A stretch of 64,000 nucleotides of DNA, taken from positions 1,302,001 through 1,366,000 of the forward strand of contig NZ_CP184360.1 in assembly GCF_048595755.1 (NCBI RefSeq). Direction: 5' to 3'. This DNA is from Luteococcus sp048595755 (GTDB lineage: Bacteria > Actinomycetota > Actinomycetes > Propionibacteriales > Propionibacteriaceae). Below, piece by piece: positions 42,331-50,706 of the stretch (its first letter is position 1; the number at the start of each line of letters is the position of its first letter). The translations under genes and the position numbers were made by a program. A model generated the notes under the pieces. It made no database searches. It was not told the DNA's origin and was given only the letters and a program-made list of their open reading frames with translations.

Positions 42331-43143
42331 TCAGACGAGCCCGAGCCTCTCGAAGGCGTGGGCAAGGCCATCGTCGTCGACGGAGTCGGTCACCCAGGTG
42401 GCGACGCCCTTCAACTCGTCGGGTGCCTGACCCATCGCGACGCCGGTGCCGCACGACTCCAGCAACGCAATGTCGCTGCGAGCGTCGCCGAAGGCGATGA
42501 AGTCGTCGGTGCCTCGGCCCAGGTGGTCGGCGAGCAAGCGCACGCCCCTGCCCTTGTCAACGCCCAACTGGCCGATCTCTCCGAACTCGTCCTCGACGCC
42601 GCTCGCGGTCCAGGAGGCCACACTGGCCCGGCCGTCGAAGAGCCTGCGCAGTTCGTCGAGGTCAGTCCCGCGCGGCAGGACGAAGCTGATCTTGTTGACG
42701 TCGTCGTGGCCGCGGGAGGTGTCGTGGACCATCTCGGGGAAGATGTCTCGCACGTAGGCGGGGGTCTTCCCGAGCCGATCGGCCGCCTGTTCGAAGAGCT
42801 CCGGGCTGCCGAAGAGGCCCGAATTGCATTCCAGGTAGAAGGCCAGGTGCCTGGACTCCAGCCAGTCGATGGCCTGCTGCACGACGTCGACATCGAGCAC
42901 CTGGTGGTGGACCACCTCGTCGTGGTGCTCGATGTAGGAGCCGTTCCCACCGATCATCCCGTCCAGGCCCAGCTCCCACAGGTGCTCGTAGATCTCGGCC
43001 TTTGCCCGGCCGGTGCAGATGAAGAGCTGGTGTCCGGCGGCGCGCGCCGCACGAACTGCCTCCGCAGCAGAGCTGGGCAACGAGGTGTCATGGCGCACCA
43101 GGGTGCCGTCGACGTCGAGCAGCAGGATCTTGGACTTGGTCAT
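42331..43143 (-). CDS. Cof-type HAD hydrolase
   Basis: A 270-residue HAD phosphatase of the Cof/IIB sub-family. Motif I DVDGTLV (about 10-16), motif II FICTGR, cap domain about 85-185, motif IV GDARSDIALLESCG. Such enzymes dephosphorylate sugar phosphates or related metabolites; the substrate is not readable. Its start overlaps the BglG-type antiterminator stop by four bases (ATGA), so it is the last gene of the beta-glucoside operon. Confidence 0.88.
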   Translation of the reverse strand: MTKSKILLLDVDGTLVRHDTSLPSSAAEAVRAARAAGHQLFICTGRAKAEIYEHLWELGLDGMIGGNGSYIEHHDEVVHHQVLDVDVVQQAIDWLESRHLAFYLECNSGLFGSPELFEQAADRLGKTPAYVRDIFPEMVHDTSRGHDDVNKISFVLPRGTDLDELRRLFDGRASVASWTASGVEDEFGEIGQLGVDKGRGVRLLADHLGRGTDDFIAFGDARSDIALLESCGTGVAMGQAPDELKGVATWVTDSVDDDGLAHAFERLGLV

Positions 43144-44006
43144 GGCTTGTCACTTTCGGTGGCGGCGCGCGAGGGGGAGGTGAGGCGCGCGATGTGCATT
43201 GCGAGGTAGGTGGTTTCGCTGGCCGACACCGTGGTGCCCAACCGCAGCTCGAGGATCTCGCTGACTCGATGGGCCGCCCGGGTGGCGTCGGGGTAGGTCG
43301 AGTGCAGACTCTCGGCCAGGGGCGTGAGTTCGTCGTCCAGTTGGGCCCCGTCCTTGGCGCGGATGAAGAAGTAACGCAGGTGCGTGATGAAGCGAGCGGC
43401 ATTGGCCGAGTCGCGGTCGATCGGATGGCCGGTGGCGCTCTCGACCACGTCGAAGATCTGGCTGAACAACCCGGTCATCTGATAGGTGGCGCTCAGGTCT
43501 CCGGTGTTGAAGCTGGCATTGACCAGGTGCAGCGCGATCGGCATCGCCTCATCCGGGTCCAGGGGCGGCTGGATCTCTGCGTTGATGGCCTGCACCACCT
43601 GCTCGGCCAGCGCGACCTCACGCGGGTACAGGTGCACCACCTCGGCGCGCAAGGGGTAGTCGATGGCGATGCTCGCCTGCGTGCGCTTGATGGCAAAGCT
43701 CAGGTGGTCGGCCAGGGCCACCAGTGTGCTCGACGGCAGGGGCGCGTCGAGCTGCCCCCGGATGCCTTCCAGTGCACGGGCGGCCAGGTCGACGTGTTCG
43801 GGTGGGATGGAGGCGAGCAGCTGGCCGAAGTTGTCGGCGCTGCGCCCGTCGTCTGGCACGAAGGTGCGCACCACCTTGGACTCGTCCACTCGGCGGCCCG
43901 GCTTGGCCTGGAAGCCCAGGCCTCGTCCGGTGAGCACCACTTCACGGCCGGCCTCATCACGCGCCAACACGACGTTGTTGTTGAAGACGCGGAGCAGTTC
44001 CATCAT
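43140..44006 (-). CDS. BglG/LicT-family transcription antiterminator
   Basis: A 288-residue RNA-binding regulator. The N-terminal CAT domain (about 1-58, LRVFNNNVVLARDE) binds the RAT hairpin. Two PTS-regulation domains follow (about 65-170 and 175-280) with conserved His residues (PEHVDLAAR, VHLYPREV; ALHLVNA, FITHLRYFF, AMHIARL) that are phosphorylated by PTS proteins. The first of two adjacent ATGs (44006) is chosen because AGGAGG lies six bases before it. Its target is the RAT/terminator in the leader of the PTS gene at 47.6 kb, so the operon is autoregulated. Between it and the beta-glucosidase gene lies a 190-bp block of repeats. Confidence 0.93.
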   Translation of the reverse strand: MMELLRVFNNNVVLARDEAGREVVLTGRGLGFQAKPGRRVDESKVVRTFVPDDGRSADNFGQLLASIPPEHVDLAARALEGIRGQLDAPLPSSTLVALADHLSFAIKRTQASIAIDYPLRAEVVHLYPREVALAEQVVQAINAEIQPPLDPDEAMPIALHLVNASFNTGDLSATYQMTGLFSQIFDVVESATGHPIDRDSANAARFITHLRYFFIRAKDGAQLDDELTPLAESLHSTYPDATRAAHRVSEILELRLGTTVSASETTYLAMHIARLTSPSRAATESDKP

Positions 44007-44061
44007 TGACTTCCTCCTGGGTCCATCCAAGCCCCGGTCCTCGAGCCTGTCGACCCGATCC

Positions 44062-44096
44062 CCGAGCCTGTCGAGGGGTGGCCTCGACAGGCTCGG
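44062..44096. repeat. Family-B palindrome, intact copy 1
   Basis: CCGAGCCTGTCGAGG (44062-44076) and CCTCGACAGGCTCGG (44082-44096) are perfect 15-bp arms with a 5-nt loop GGTGG. A partial arm CTCGAGCCTGTCGAC precedes it at about 44039-44053. The copy is between bglB and the antiterminator gene, inside the operon. Confidence 0.85.
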
Positions 44097-44139
44097 CCGT
44101 CGGACCTGATCCGTTTCCCCGAGCTTGCTGACCCGATCC

Positions 44140-44171
44140 CCGAGCTTGTCGAGGGGCCTCGACAAGCTCGG
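44140..44171. repeat. Family-B palindrome, intact copy 2
   Basis: CCGAGCTTGTCGAGG (44140-44154) and CCTCGACAAGCTCGG (44157-44171) are perfect 15-bp arms with a 2-nt loop. The left arm is identical to the one at 23354-23368, where an IS110 element occupies the loop. Confidence 0.9.
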
Positions 44172-44196
44172 CCGCCGTGGCCACGGCCGTGGGGTG

Positions 44197-45624
44197 CTAG
44201 CGCAGGCTGGCGCCGTTGGTGGCGATGACCTGCTGGTAGAAGTCGAAGGACTTCTTCTTGTGGCGCTCCAGCGTGCCGGTGCCGTCGTCATTGCGGTCGA
44301 CGTAGATGAAGCCGTAGCGCTTGCTCAGCTGCGCCGTCGAGGCACTGACCACGTCGATCGGGCCCCACCAGGTGTAACCCCACAGTTCGACGCCGTCGGC
44401 GATGGCTTCGCGCACCTGCACCAAGTGGTCGTTGAGGTACTGGATCCGGTAGTCGTCGATGACGGTCTTCACGCCATCGACCTCCACCAGCTCGTCCTTG
44501 GCGCCCAGGCCGTTCTCGACGATGAACAGTGGCTTCTGCCAGCGGTCCCAGAACTGGTTGAGGATGATCCGCAGGCCGACAGGATCGATCTGCCAACCCC
44601 ATTCGGAAGCCTCCAGATGAGGGTTGGGCACGCCTCCGATGATGTTGCCCTCGCCCTTGGTCTGCTTGGTGGGATCTGAGGTCTCGCAGATGCTCACGTA
44701 GTAGCTGAAGCTGACGAAGTCGACAGTGTTCTTCAGCGTGTTGCGGTCCTCGTCGGTGATGTCCAGCTCGACGCCCAGCTCCCGCAGCTTGCGCAGGAAG
44801 TAGCCCGGGTAGGTTCCGCGGACGTGCACGTCGCTGAAGGCCAGGTTGTCGTGGTCGGCCTGCATCACCTTGAGCACGTCGGCGGGATTGGGGGTGAGCG
44901 GGTAGATGGGCATGGCGATGACCATGCAACCCACCTTGAGGTCGGGGTTGATCTCGTGCGCGATGCGGGTCACCGAGGCCGAGGCCACCAGTTCGTGGTG
45001 AATCGCCTGGTACAGGTCCTGCTTGGACAGCTGCTGCAGCGGAGTCCAGATGCCGCCGGACATCAACGGTGCGTGCAGCACGGAATTGATCTCGTTGAAG
45101 GTCAGCCAGTACTTGACCCGCTTGCCGTAGCGCTCGAAGCAGGTGCGGGCGAAGTTTTCGTAGAAGCCGATCAAGCGGCGGTCCACCCAGCCGTCGTAGG
45201 TCTTGGCCAGGTGCAGCGGCGTCTCATAGTGGCTCAGCGTGACCAGCGGTTCGATGCCGTGCTTCTCGCACTCGTCGATCACCCGGTCGTAGAAGGCCAG
45301 GCCGGCCTCATTGGGTTCGGTCTCGTCGCCCTTGGGGAAGATCCGGCTCCAGCCGATCGAGAAGCGGAAGACCTTGAAGCCCATCTCCGCAAACAGGGCG
45401 ATGTCCTCGGCATAGCGGTGGTAGAAGTCGATGCCCTCAAGCTTGAGATTGTCGGGGGTGGGCTCCTCGGTGGGCGGGGCGACGATGCCCTTGGGCATCA
45501 CGTCCTGGATGCTCAGGCCCTTGCCGTCGACGTCGTAGGCGCCCTCGTACTGGTTGGCGGCCAGGGCACCGCCCCACAGGAATCCCTCGGGGAAGGTGGT
45601 GCCGGTCAGGTCAGTGGTGCTCAT
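44197..45624 (-). CDS. 6-phospho-beta-glucosidase, GH1
   Basis: A 475-residue cytoplasmic GH1 enzyme that cleaves phosphorylated beta-glucosides from the PTS. Acid/base E178 is in TFNEIN and nucleophile E370 in FIVENGLG; the N-terminal FLWGGALAANQYEG signature (15-28) is complete. GAGGAGAA lies before the ATG at 45624, which fixes the start. It is the second gene of the operon, 28 bp after the PTS gene. Preference for 6-phospho sugars is inferred from the PTS partner. Confidence 0.95.
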   Translation of the reverse strand: MSTTDLTGTTFPEGFLWGGALAANQYEGAYDVDGKGLSIQDVMPKGIVAPPTEEPTPDNLKLEGIDFYHRYAEDIALFAEMGFKVFRFSIGWSRIFPKGDETEPNEAGLAFYDRVIDECEKHGIEPLVTLSHYETPLHLAKTYDGWVDRRLIGFYENFARTCFERYGKRVKYWLTFNEINSVLHAPLMSGGIWTPLQQLSKQDLYQAIHHELVASASVTRIAHEINPDLKVGCMVIAMPIYPLTPNPADVLKVMQADHDNLAFSDVHVRGTYPGYFLRKLRELGVELDITDEDRNTLKNTVDFVSFSYYVSICETSDPTKQTKGEGNIIGGVPNPHLEASEWGWQIDPVGLRIILNQFWDRWQKPLFIVENGLGAKDELVEVDGVKTVIDDYRIQYLNDHLVQVREAIADGVELWGYTWWGPIDVVSASTAQLSKRYGFIYVDRNDDGTGTLERHKKKSFDFYQQVIATNGASLR

Positions 45625-45652
45625 GGTGTTGATTCTCCTCTGCTGGTGGGTT

Positions 45653-47542
45653 TCAGGCGACGACGACGCAGGCGTCTGCGCCGGCGGCAACGGGCCCGGC
45701 GACTGCGGGTGTCACCTCGGTCAACTTGTCGGAATTGGTCACCACGACGACCGTGGTGGGGTCGTAGCCGGCCTCGGCCACCTTGGTCAGGTCGATGGTG
45801 CACAGCACCTGTCCCTTGGTGACCCGGTCTCCCTTGGCCACCTGGGGGGCGAAGCCCTCACCCTTCATCTGGACGGTGTCGATGCCCACGTGGACCAAGA
45901 CCTCGATGCCGTGGTCGTTCTTGATGCCGAAGGCGTGGCCGGTCTTCATGGCGACCACCACGTCCCCGTCACAAGGAGCGACGATGCTGCCGTCGGTGGG
46001 GCGGATGCCGAATCCGGAGCCCATCGCGCCCGAGGCGAAGACCTTGTCCGGAACGTCGCCGAGGGCAACCAACTCACCCGCCACCGGGGAGCCCAGACTC
46101 AGCGTTCCGGTGGCCGTCGGAGTCGTGCTTGCAGTGGCTGCATCCTCGTCGACGACGGGGTCGGGCAGCACGTCGGTCACCTCGTCGGCCTGTTCCCGAG
46201 GCCCGAACAGGAAGGTGAGGGCGAAGGCGATCCCGATGGCCACGGCGCAACCGATCAGCTGCATCACGAAGGAACCGTGGTTCATGTAGCCGGCCAGACC
46301 CAACAGGCTGGGGAAGACGAACTGGTCATTGGCGCTGCCACCCAGGGCGGCGATCATGCCGCCGATGGCGCCGCCGACGCAGCCGAAGTAGAAGGGCTTC
46401 TTCAGTGGCAGGTTGACGCCGTAGATCACAGGCTCGGTGACGCCGGCGACGAAGCCGGACAGCGAACCCGCGGTGGCGATGTCGCGACGCTTGGCGCTCT
46501 TGGTGCGCAGCGCGATGGCCAGGGCGGCGGCGGCCTGGGCCAGAACGGCAGCCGGCAGCGGGCCACCGAGCAGGGTGTAGCCCTGGGTCGAGAGGTCGTT
46601 CAGCATGATCGGGACCAGGCCCCAGTGCAAACCGAAGAGCACGAAGACCTGCCACCCGGCGCCCATCACGGCACCGGCCAGCCACGGGGCAGTGGCGAAG
46701 AGCCAGTTCACACCCGACGAGACGCCCTTGGCCGCGATGGTGGTGACAGGGCCGATGGTGATCAGGATGAAGGGCACCATCAGGGCGATGGTGATCAGCG
46801 GGGTCATGAAGTTGCGCAGCCAGTCAGGCAGGACCTTGTTCAGCCCGCGCTCCAGGTAGCTCTGCAGCCACACGCCCACGATGATCGGGATGACCGAGCT
46901 GACATAGCTCATCATCACGACGGGGATGCCGAAGAACTCCACCGGGGTGCCGACGGTGTTCAACGCAACGATGCTCGGGTAGACCAGCGCGCCGGCGATC
47001 GCCATCGAGGTGAACTGGTTGGCCTTGAAGCGCTTGGCCGCGGTGACGGCCAGGAAGATCGGCAGGAAGTTGAACAGCGCGTCGGCCGCGGCATTCAGGA
47101 TGATGTAGGTGGTGCTGGCATCACTGATCCACTTGAAGGTGGTGGCGGCGGCCAGGCCGGCCTTGAACAGGCCAGCGCCGGACAGTGGCCACAGCACCGG
47201 CAGGAAGATGGAACTGATCAGCTGGATGAACTGGTTCAGCAGGCTGCCCTTGGGGCCGGTGTCCTCGTCGGAGGCGGTGTCGCCGGTGAGCTTGGAGATC
47301 TCGCCGAGTGCGGCGTAGACCTTGGGCACGTTGTTGCCGATCACCACCTGGTACTGGCCGCCGGCCTTCATCACGGTGATGACACCGGGGATCCGCTCCA
47401 CGGCGGCGGTGTCCGCCTTCGACTCGTCGCGCAGCTTGAGCCGCAGCCGGGTTGCGCAGTGCGTGAGGCCGGAGACATTCGCCTCACCGCCCACGTTGGC
47501 GAGGATCTCCTCCGCCGTCTTCCTGTAGTCAACCGACGCCAT
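45653..47542 (-). CDS. Beta-glucoside PTS transporter, EIIBCA
   Basis: A 629-residue PTS permease. EIIB (1-80) has phospho-Cys C29 (LTHCATRLRL), EIIC (about 100-450) has GVTEPVIYGVNLPL, and EIIA (about 480-629) has active His 551 (VLVHVGIDTVQM). It imports and phosphorylates aryl- or alkyl-beta-glucosides such as cellobiose, arbutin or salicin, with the GH1 gene behind it. The start at 47542 is chosen from GAAAGGAAG before it. Leader RNA between 47543 and 47673 contains an antiterminator and a terminator controlled by the operon's BglG protein. Confidence 0.94.
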   Translation of the reverse strand: MASVDYRKTAEEILANVGGEANVSGLTHCATRLRLKLRDESKADTAAVERIPGVITVMKAGGQYQVVIGNNVPKVYAALGEISKLTGDTASDEDTGPKGSLLNQFIQLISSIFLPVLWPLSGAGLFKAGLAAATTFKWISDASTTYIILNAAADALFNFLPIFLAVTAAKRFKANQFTSMAIAGALVYPSIVALNTVGTPVEFFGIPVVMMSYVSSVIPIIVGVWLQSYLERGLNKVLPDWLRNFMTPLITIALMVPFILITIGPVTTIAAKGVSSGVNWLFATAPWLAGAVMGAGWQVFVLFGLHWGLVPIMLNDLSTQGYTLLGGPLPAAVLAQAAAALAIALRTKSAKRRDIATAGSLSGFVAGVTEPVIYGVNLPLKKPFYFGCVGGAIGGMIAALGGSANDQFVFPSLLGLAGYMNHGSFVMQLIGCAVAIGIAFALTFLFGPREQADEVTDVLPDPVVDEDAATASTTPTATGTLSLGSPVAGELVALGDVPDKVFASGAMGSGFGIRPTDGSIVAPCDGDVVVAMKTGHAFGIKNDHGIEVLVHVGIDTVQMKGEGFAPQVAKGDRVTKGQVLCTIDLTKVAEAGYDPTTVVVVTNSDKLTEVTPAVAGPVAAGADACVVVA

Positions 47543-47585
47543 TGCCGGACTTCCTTTCCTGATGCCGGCCACCTTGGCCGGTAAA

Positions 47586-47624
47586 CAAAAAAGACCCAGA
47601 ACGCACTGATGCGTTCCGGGTCTT
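47586..47624 (-). terminator. Leader terminator controlled by the BglG antiterminator
   Basis: On the minus strand AGACCCGGAACGCA pairs with TGCGTTCTGGGTCT around a 4-nt loop (47592-47623), then six T residues: a strong intrinsic terminator 45 bp before the PTS gene. Its 5' arm overlaps the end of the RAT sequence at 47618-47651, so the two structures exclude each other. Confidence 0.9.
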
Positions 47625-47651
47625 GCCCCGACCGTGGCCGGGTAACAATCC
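47618..47651 (-). promoter_or_regulatory. RAT ribonucleic antiterminator
   Basis: The minus-strand sequence begins GGATTGTTACCCGGCC and ends with GGGGCAAGACCC, matching the RAT consensus bound by BglG/LicT proteins (GGATTGTTAC...GGCAAAACC). When the CAT domain of the antiterminator (43140-44006) binds it, the overlapping terminator cannot form. Confidence 0.9.
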
Positions 47652-47679
47652 TGGGTGTCCTCGTGAGGACGATGACTAC

Positions 47680-47708
47680 ATTAGACCATGCGGTCAGTCG
47701 CTTGTGAA
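47680..47708 (-). promoter_or_regulatory. Promoter of the beta-glucoside operon
   Basis: Minus strand: TTCACA (47708-47703), 17-bp spacer, TCTAAT (47685-47680). Each box differs from consensus by one base. Start of transcription near 47673, about 22 nt before the RAT, as needed for leader control. Confidence 0.7.
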
Positions 47709-47820
47709 GGGGGTCTGCTCAACGAGGGGAAAACCGTCCGGCTACGACTTGGACACGATTGAGTGGGCCTCGCGCTCCGGCGATACTGGGGCAGGCCGTG
47801 TCGTGGGAGGGAGGGGCCGG

Positions 47821-49023
47821 ATGGGGCAGCACGTCGCTGGGGCCCGGCACCAGCGCCCGCAGGGCCTGGCCTTCGTGGCCGCGACGTTGGCCCTCGTGAC
47901 CTCCTTCGTTGCCGCTGCCGCGCCCCTGCCGCTGTACAACACCTACCGGGCGGAGAACGGGGTCACCACCGCCGACCTCTCGCTGGCCGTCGGGCTCTAC
48001 TTCCTGGGCACCATCGCGGCGCTGCTCTTCCTGGGGCGGTTGTCCACCTATCTGGGACGACGGCCACTGACCATCGCCACCCTCCTCGTGGTGATGGCCG
48101 GGTGCGTGGTGCTGCTGCGGGTGGAGTCGGTGGCGCCACTGGTGCTGGGTCGTTTCCTGATGGGGGTGGGCAGTGGTCTGGCCTCCAGTGCGGTCATGGC
48201 CTACGTCGTGGACGCCGCACCGGCGAGGCCGCCGTGGCTGGCGACGCTGATCACCTCCCAGAGTTCCAATGTGGGGATGACGTTGGGAGCCTTTGGGTCG
48301 GGGGCGCTGGTGGACCTGGGGCCAGCGCCACGTACCACCGTCTACTTCGCCGTGATCGTCCTGCTGGGGGTGAGCCTGGTGCTGGTGCTGCTGGCTCCCG
48401 AGACCCATCCCCGCACGCCCGGCGTGCTGGCCTCGCTCCGGCCCCGGTTGGCGCTGCCACCCCACGTGCGGCGCCTGATGCCGGTGGCGGCGACGACCTT
48501 CATGTCGACGTGGGCGCTGGGCGCCGCCTACCAGTCGCTGGGCCCCAGCATCACCAAGGACTACCTGCATACCGACAAGGCCCTGGGCATGGCGCTGGTC
48601 TTCTCCTCCTTCATGGTGCCCGGCATCCTTGGGGCCCGCCTCGGCAGCCGCTTCCTGCCGGCGACGGCGCAGCGGATCGGCATCACCGGCTTCCTGGTCG
48701 GCGCGGTGGGCCTGTGGGCCAGCCTCTCCGGCGGCGCGATGATCGGCTTCCTGCTCTTCGGCGCCCTGGCCGGCTGTTCGCAGGGGCTCACCGTCACCTC
48801 GGGCATCCGCGGCCTGTTGCAGGGCACGGCCCCGTCGGAGCGGGCGGGTGTGCTGGCCGCAATCTACGTGACCTGCTATCTGGGCGCGATGGTGCCCAAC
48901 CTCGTGATCGGCCAGTTGACCCGGACGTTCACGCTGCCGCAGGTGATGACCGGCTTCGTCGCGATGTCTGCCGTCGCTGCCGTCATCACGTGGCTCTGGG
49001 CGCGCAACCCGTCCGTCACCTGA
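47821..49023 (+). CDS. MFS transporter
   Basis: A 400-residue major-facilitator transporter with twelve hydrophobic segments. The A-like motif between helices 2 and 3 is GRLSTYLGRRPLT. The small N-terminal region (GQHVAGARHQRPQG) is cytoplasmic. The pattern suggests a drug/metabolite:H+ antiporter-like protein, but no substrate can be assigned. It diverges from the beta-glucoside operon; no regulator or enzyme accompanies it. Confidence 0.85.
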   Translation: MGQHVAGARHQRPQGLAFVAATLALVTSFVAAAAPLPLYNTYRAENGVTTADLSLAVGLYFLGTIAALLFLGRLSTYLGRRPLTIATLLVVMAGCVVLLRVESVAPLVLGRFLMGVGSGLASSAVMAYVVDAAPARPPWLATLITSQSSNVGMTLGAFGSGALVDLGPAPRTTVYFAVIVLLGVSLVLVLLAPETHPRTPGVLASLRPRLALPPHVRRLMPVAATTFMSTWALGAAYQSLGPSITKDYLHTDKALGMALVFSSFMVPGILGARLGSRFLPATAQRIGITGFLVGAVGLWASLSGGAMIGFLLFGALAGCSQGLTVTSGIRGLLQGTAPSERAGVLAAIYVTCYLGAMVPNLVIGQLTRTFTLPQVMTGFVAMSAVAAVITWLWARNPSVT

Positions 49024-49061
49024 CGGCGTCGTCGGTATCGCCGTGACGTTGTGGGCTGGGC

Positions 49062-50627
49062 TCAGTGCTGCATCACCAGCAGTGCGCCGGGCGCCACCTC
49101 GGCCTCGAACACCGTGGTGCGGCCACCGCTGTCACCGTCCAGCTCATAGGGCATCTGCTGGGCCACCTCCAGGCGCACCCGACGCGCCTGTACCTGGTCC
49201 ACGCCATCCACCGTGCCCCGGCGACCCAGGAAGCGGGCGGTCATGGTGGCCATGTCGACGTAGCCGCGTGGGGAGGCAACGATCAGGTCGAGCAGGCCGT
49301 CGTTGGGGCGGGCATTGGGAAGCAGCTGGATGCCGCCTTGCAGCATGCCGACATTGCCCACCACGGCCATCATGGCCCGGCGGTGCTGCACGGGGCCGTC
49401 GTCGGCTTGGAAGGTGAGGTCCATCGGCTCGGCCGACAGTTCCTGCGCGGCGGCCAGGAAGTAGGCGGCCGAGCCGACCATCTTCTTCAGCTCGGGGCGC
49501 GTGTTCTGCATGATGCGGGCGTCGATGCCGATGCCGGCCATCACGGCGAAGTGCTCGGTGCTCTGCTCGCCGTCGATTCGTACCCGCACCAGGTCGATCG
49601 GGCGGGGCTTGCCGTTGAAGGCCACCCGGGCCGCGGCCACCTCGTCCAGCGGGATCTCCAGGTTGCGGGCCAGCAGGTTGCCGGTTCCTGCCGGGATGAT
49701 GCCCACCGGGATGCCACTGTTGGCCAGTTCGGAGCAGACCACCCGCACCGTGCCGTCGCCGCCGGCCACCACCACCATGTCGACGTCGCGCTCCAGTGCT
49801 TCGCGGGCCATGGCATAACCGGGATCGTCGGGGCGGGTCGAGAGCCACAGGGCGTCCGCCCAGCCTCGCGCCTCCAACTCGTACTCGAGGGTGCGACGGA
49901 AGCTGGCCCGGTCGAGCACCTTGGAGGGATTCCAGATCACCGCGCAGGTGCGGGGCCGGCCGTCGACGCGGTGCCGGGGTGGCAGTGGCAGCATGTGCAC
50001 CCGGCACGCAAGGCAGGCCAGGCTGGCGCAGACCAGGCCCAGCAGGAAACCGGCCACCACGTCGGTGGGCCAGTGGGCATTCATCACGATGCGGTCGGCC
50101 GAGATCGTCAGCACGCCGAGCACACCCACCAGACGCCACAGGTAGCGGGAGTCGACCGGTTGCCGGGTGGTCGTGGTGGTGGCCACCACCATCAGCGCCA
50201 CCGTCGTCGCCATCGTCACGTGGGAGCTGGGGTAGCTCGAGCCGTGCGCGGTGATGACGTCGAAGGGGGAGTCTGGGCGGGGCCGGCCCAGCAGCAACTT
50301 GAGCAGGTTGGCCGAGGCCCAGGCCAGGCTCACCGAGAGCAGCAAGGCCATGGAGAGGTTGCGCAGGCGACGTCGCCAGGCCCATGCCGCCACCGCCACC
50401 ATCAGCACGGCGAGCAGCCCCGGCAGGGTGACGACGGCGATGGCCTCCCACACCTGGGCGGCAGGACTGCCGGGGGTGAGGTGCTGGCGGGCCGCGACCC
50501 TGTCGAGCGGGGCCAGCCAGTCGGTGGCAAAGGTGCCCAGGGTCCACGCAGTCAGCGCCACCAGCGAGACGACCAGCGTCGTCTGGGCAAAGTGACGCCT
50601 GAAGCGGTCGACCAGGCGGGCAAGCAT
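49062..50627 (-). CDS. PAP2 phosphatase/diacylglycerol kinase fusion
   Basis: A 521-residue membrane enzyme. The N-terminal part (1-210) is a PAP2-type lipid phosphatase with several membrane helices and all three motifs: KLLLGRPRP (110-118), SSYPSSH (130-136) and RIVMNAHWPTD (179-189). The C-terminal part (about 225-521) is a diacylglycerol-kinase-like domain with GGDGT (289-293) and PAGTGNLLARN. One half can remove and the other add lipid phosphate, so it may work in phosphatidic acid or undecaprenyl-phosphate turnover. The direction in vivo is unknown. Divergent from serS. Confidence 0.9.
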   Translation of the reverse strand: MLARLVDRFRRHFAQTTLVVSLVALTAWTLGTFATDWLAPLDRVAARQHLTPGSPAAQVWEAIAVVTLPGLLAVLMVAVAAWAWRRRLRNLSMALLLSVSLAWASANLLKLLLGRPRPDSPFDVITAHGSSYPSSHVTMATTVALMVVATTTTTRQPVDSRYLWRLVGVLGVLTISADRIVMNAHWPTDVVAGFLLGLVCASLACLACRVHMLPLPPRHRVDGRPRTCAVIWNPSKVLDRASFRRTLEYELEARGWADALWLSTRPDDPGYAMAREALERDVDMVVVAGGDGTVRVVCSELANSGIPVGIIPAGTGNLLARNLEIPLDEVAAARVAFNGKPRPIDLVRVRIDGEQSTEHFAVMAGIGIDARIMQNTRPELKKMVGSAAYFLAAAQELSAEPMDLTFQADDGPVQHRRAMMAVVGNVGMLQGGIQLLPNARPNDGLLDLIVASPRGYVDMATMTARFLGRRGTVDGVDQVQARRVRLEVAQQMPYELDGDSGGRTTVFEAEVAPGALLVMQH

Positions 50628-50706
50628 GGCGTCGATTCTCTCACGGGCTGCCAAGCCCTTCCGGCCTCGTGGGTGGTGGCGGCCGCTCATCGGTAGGCTG
50701 TGCCCC

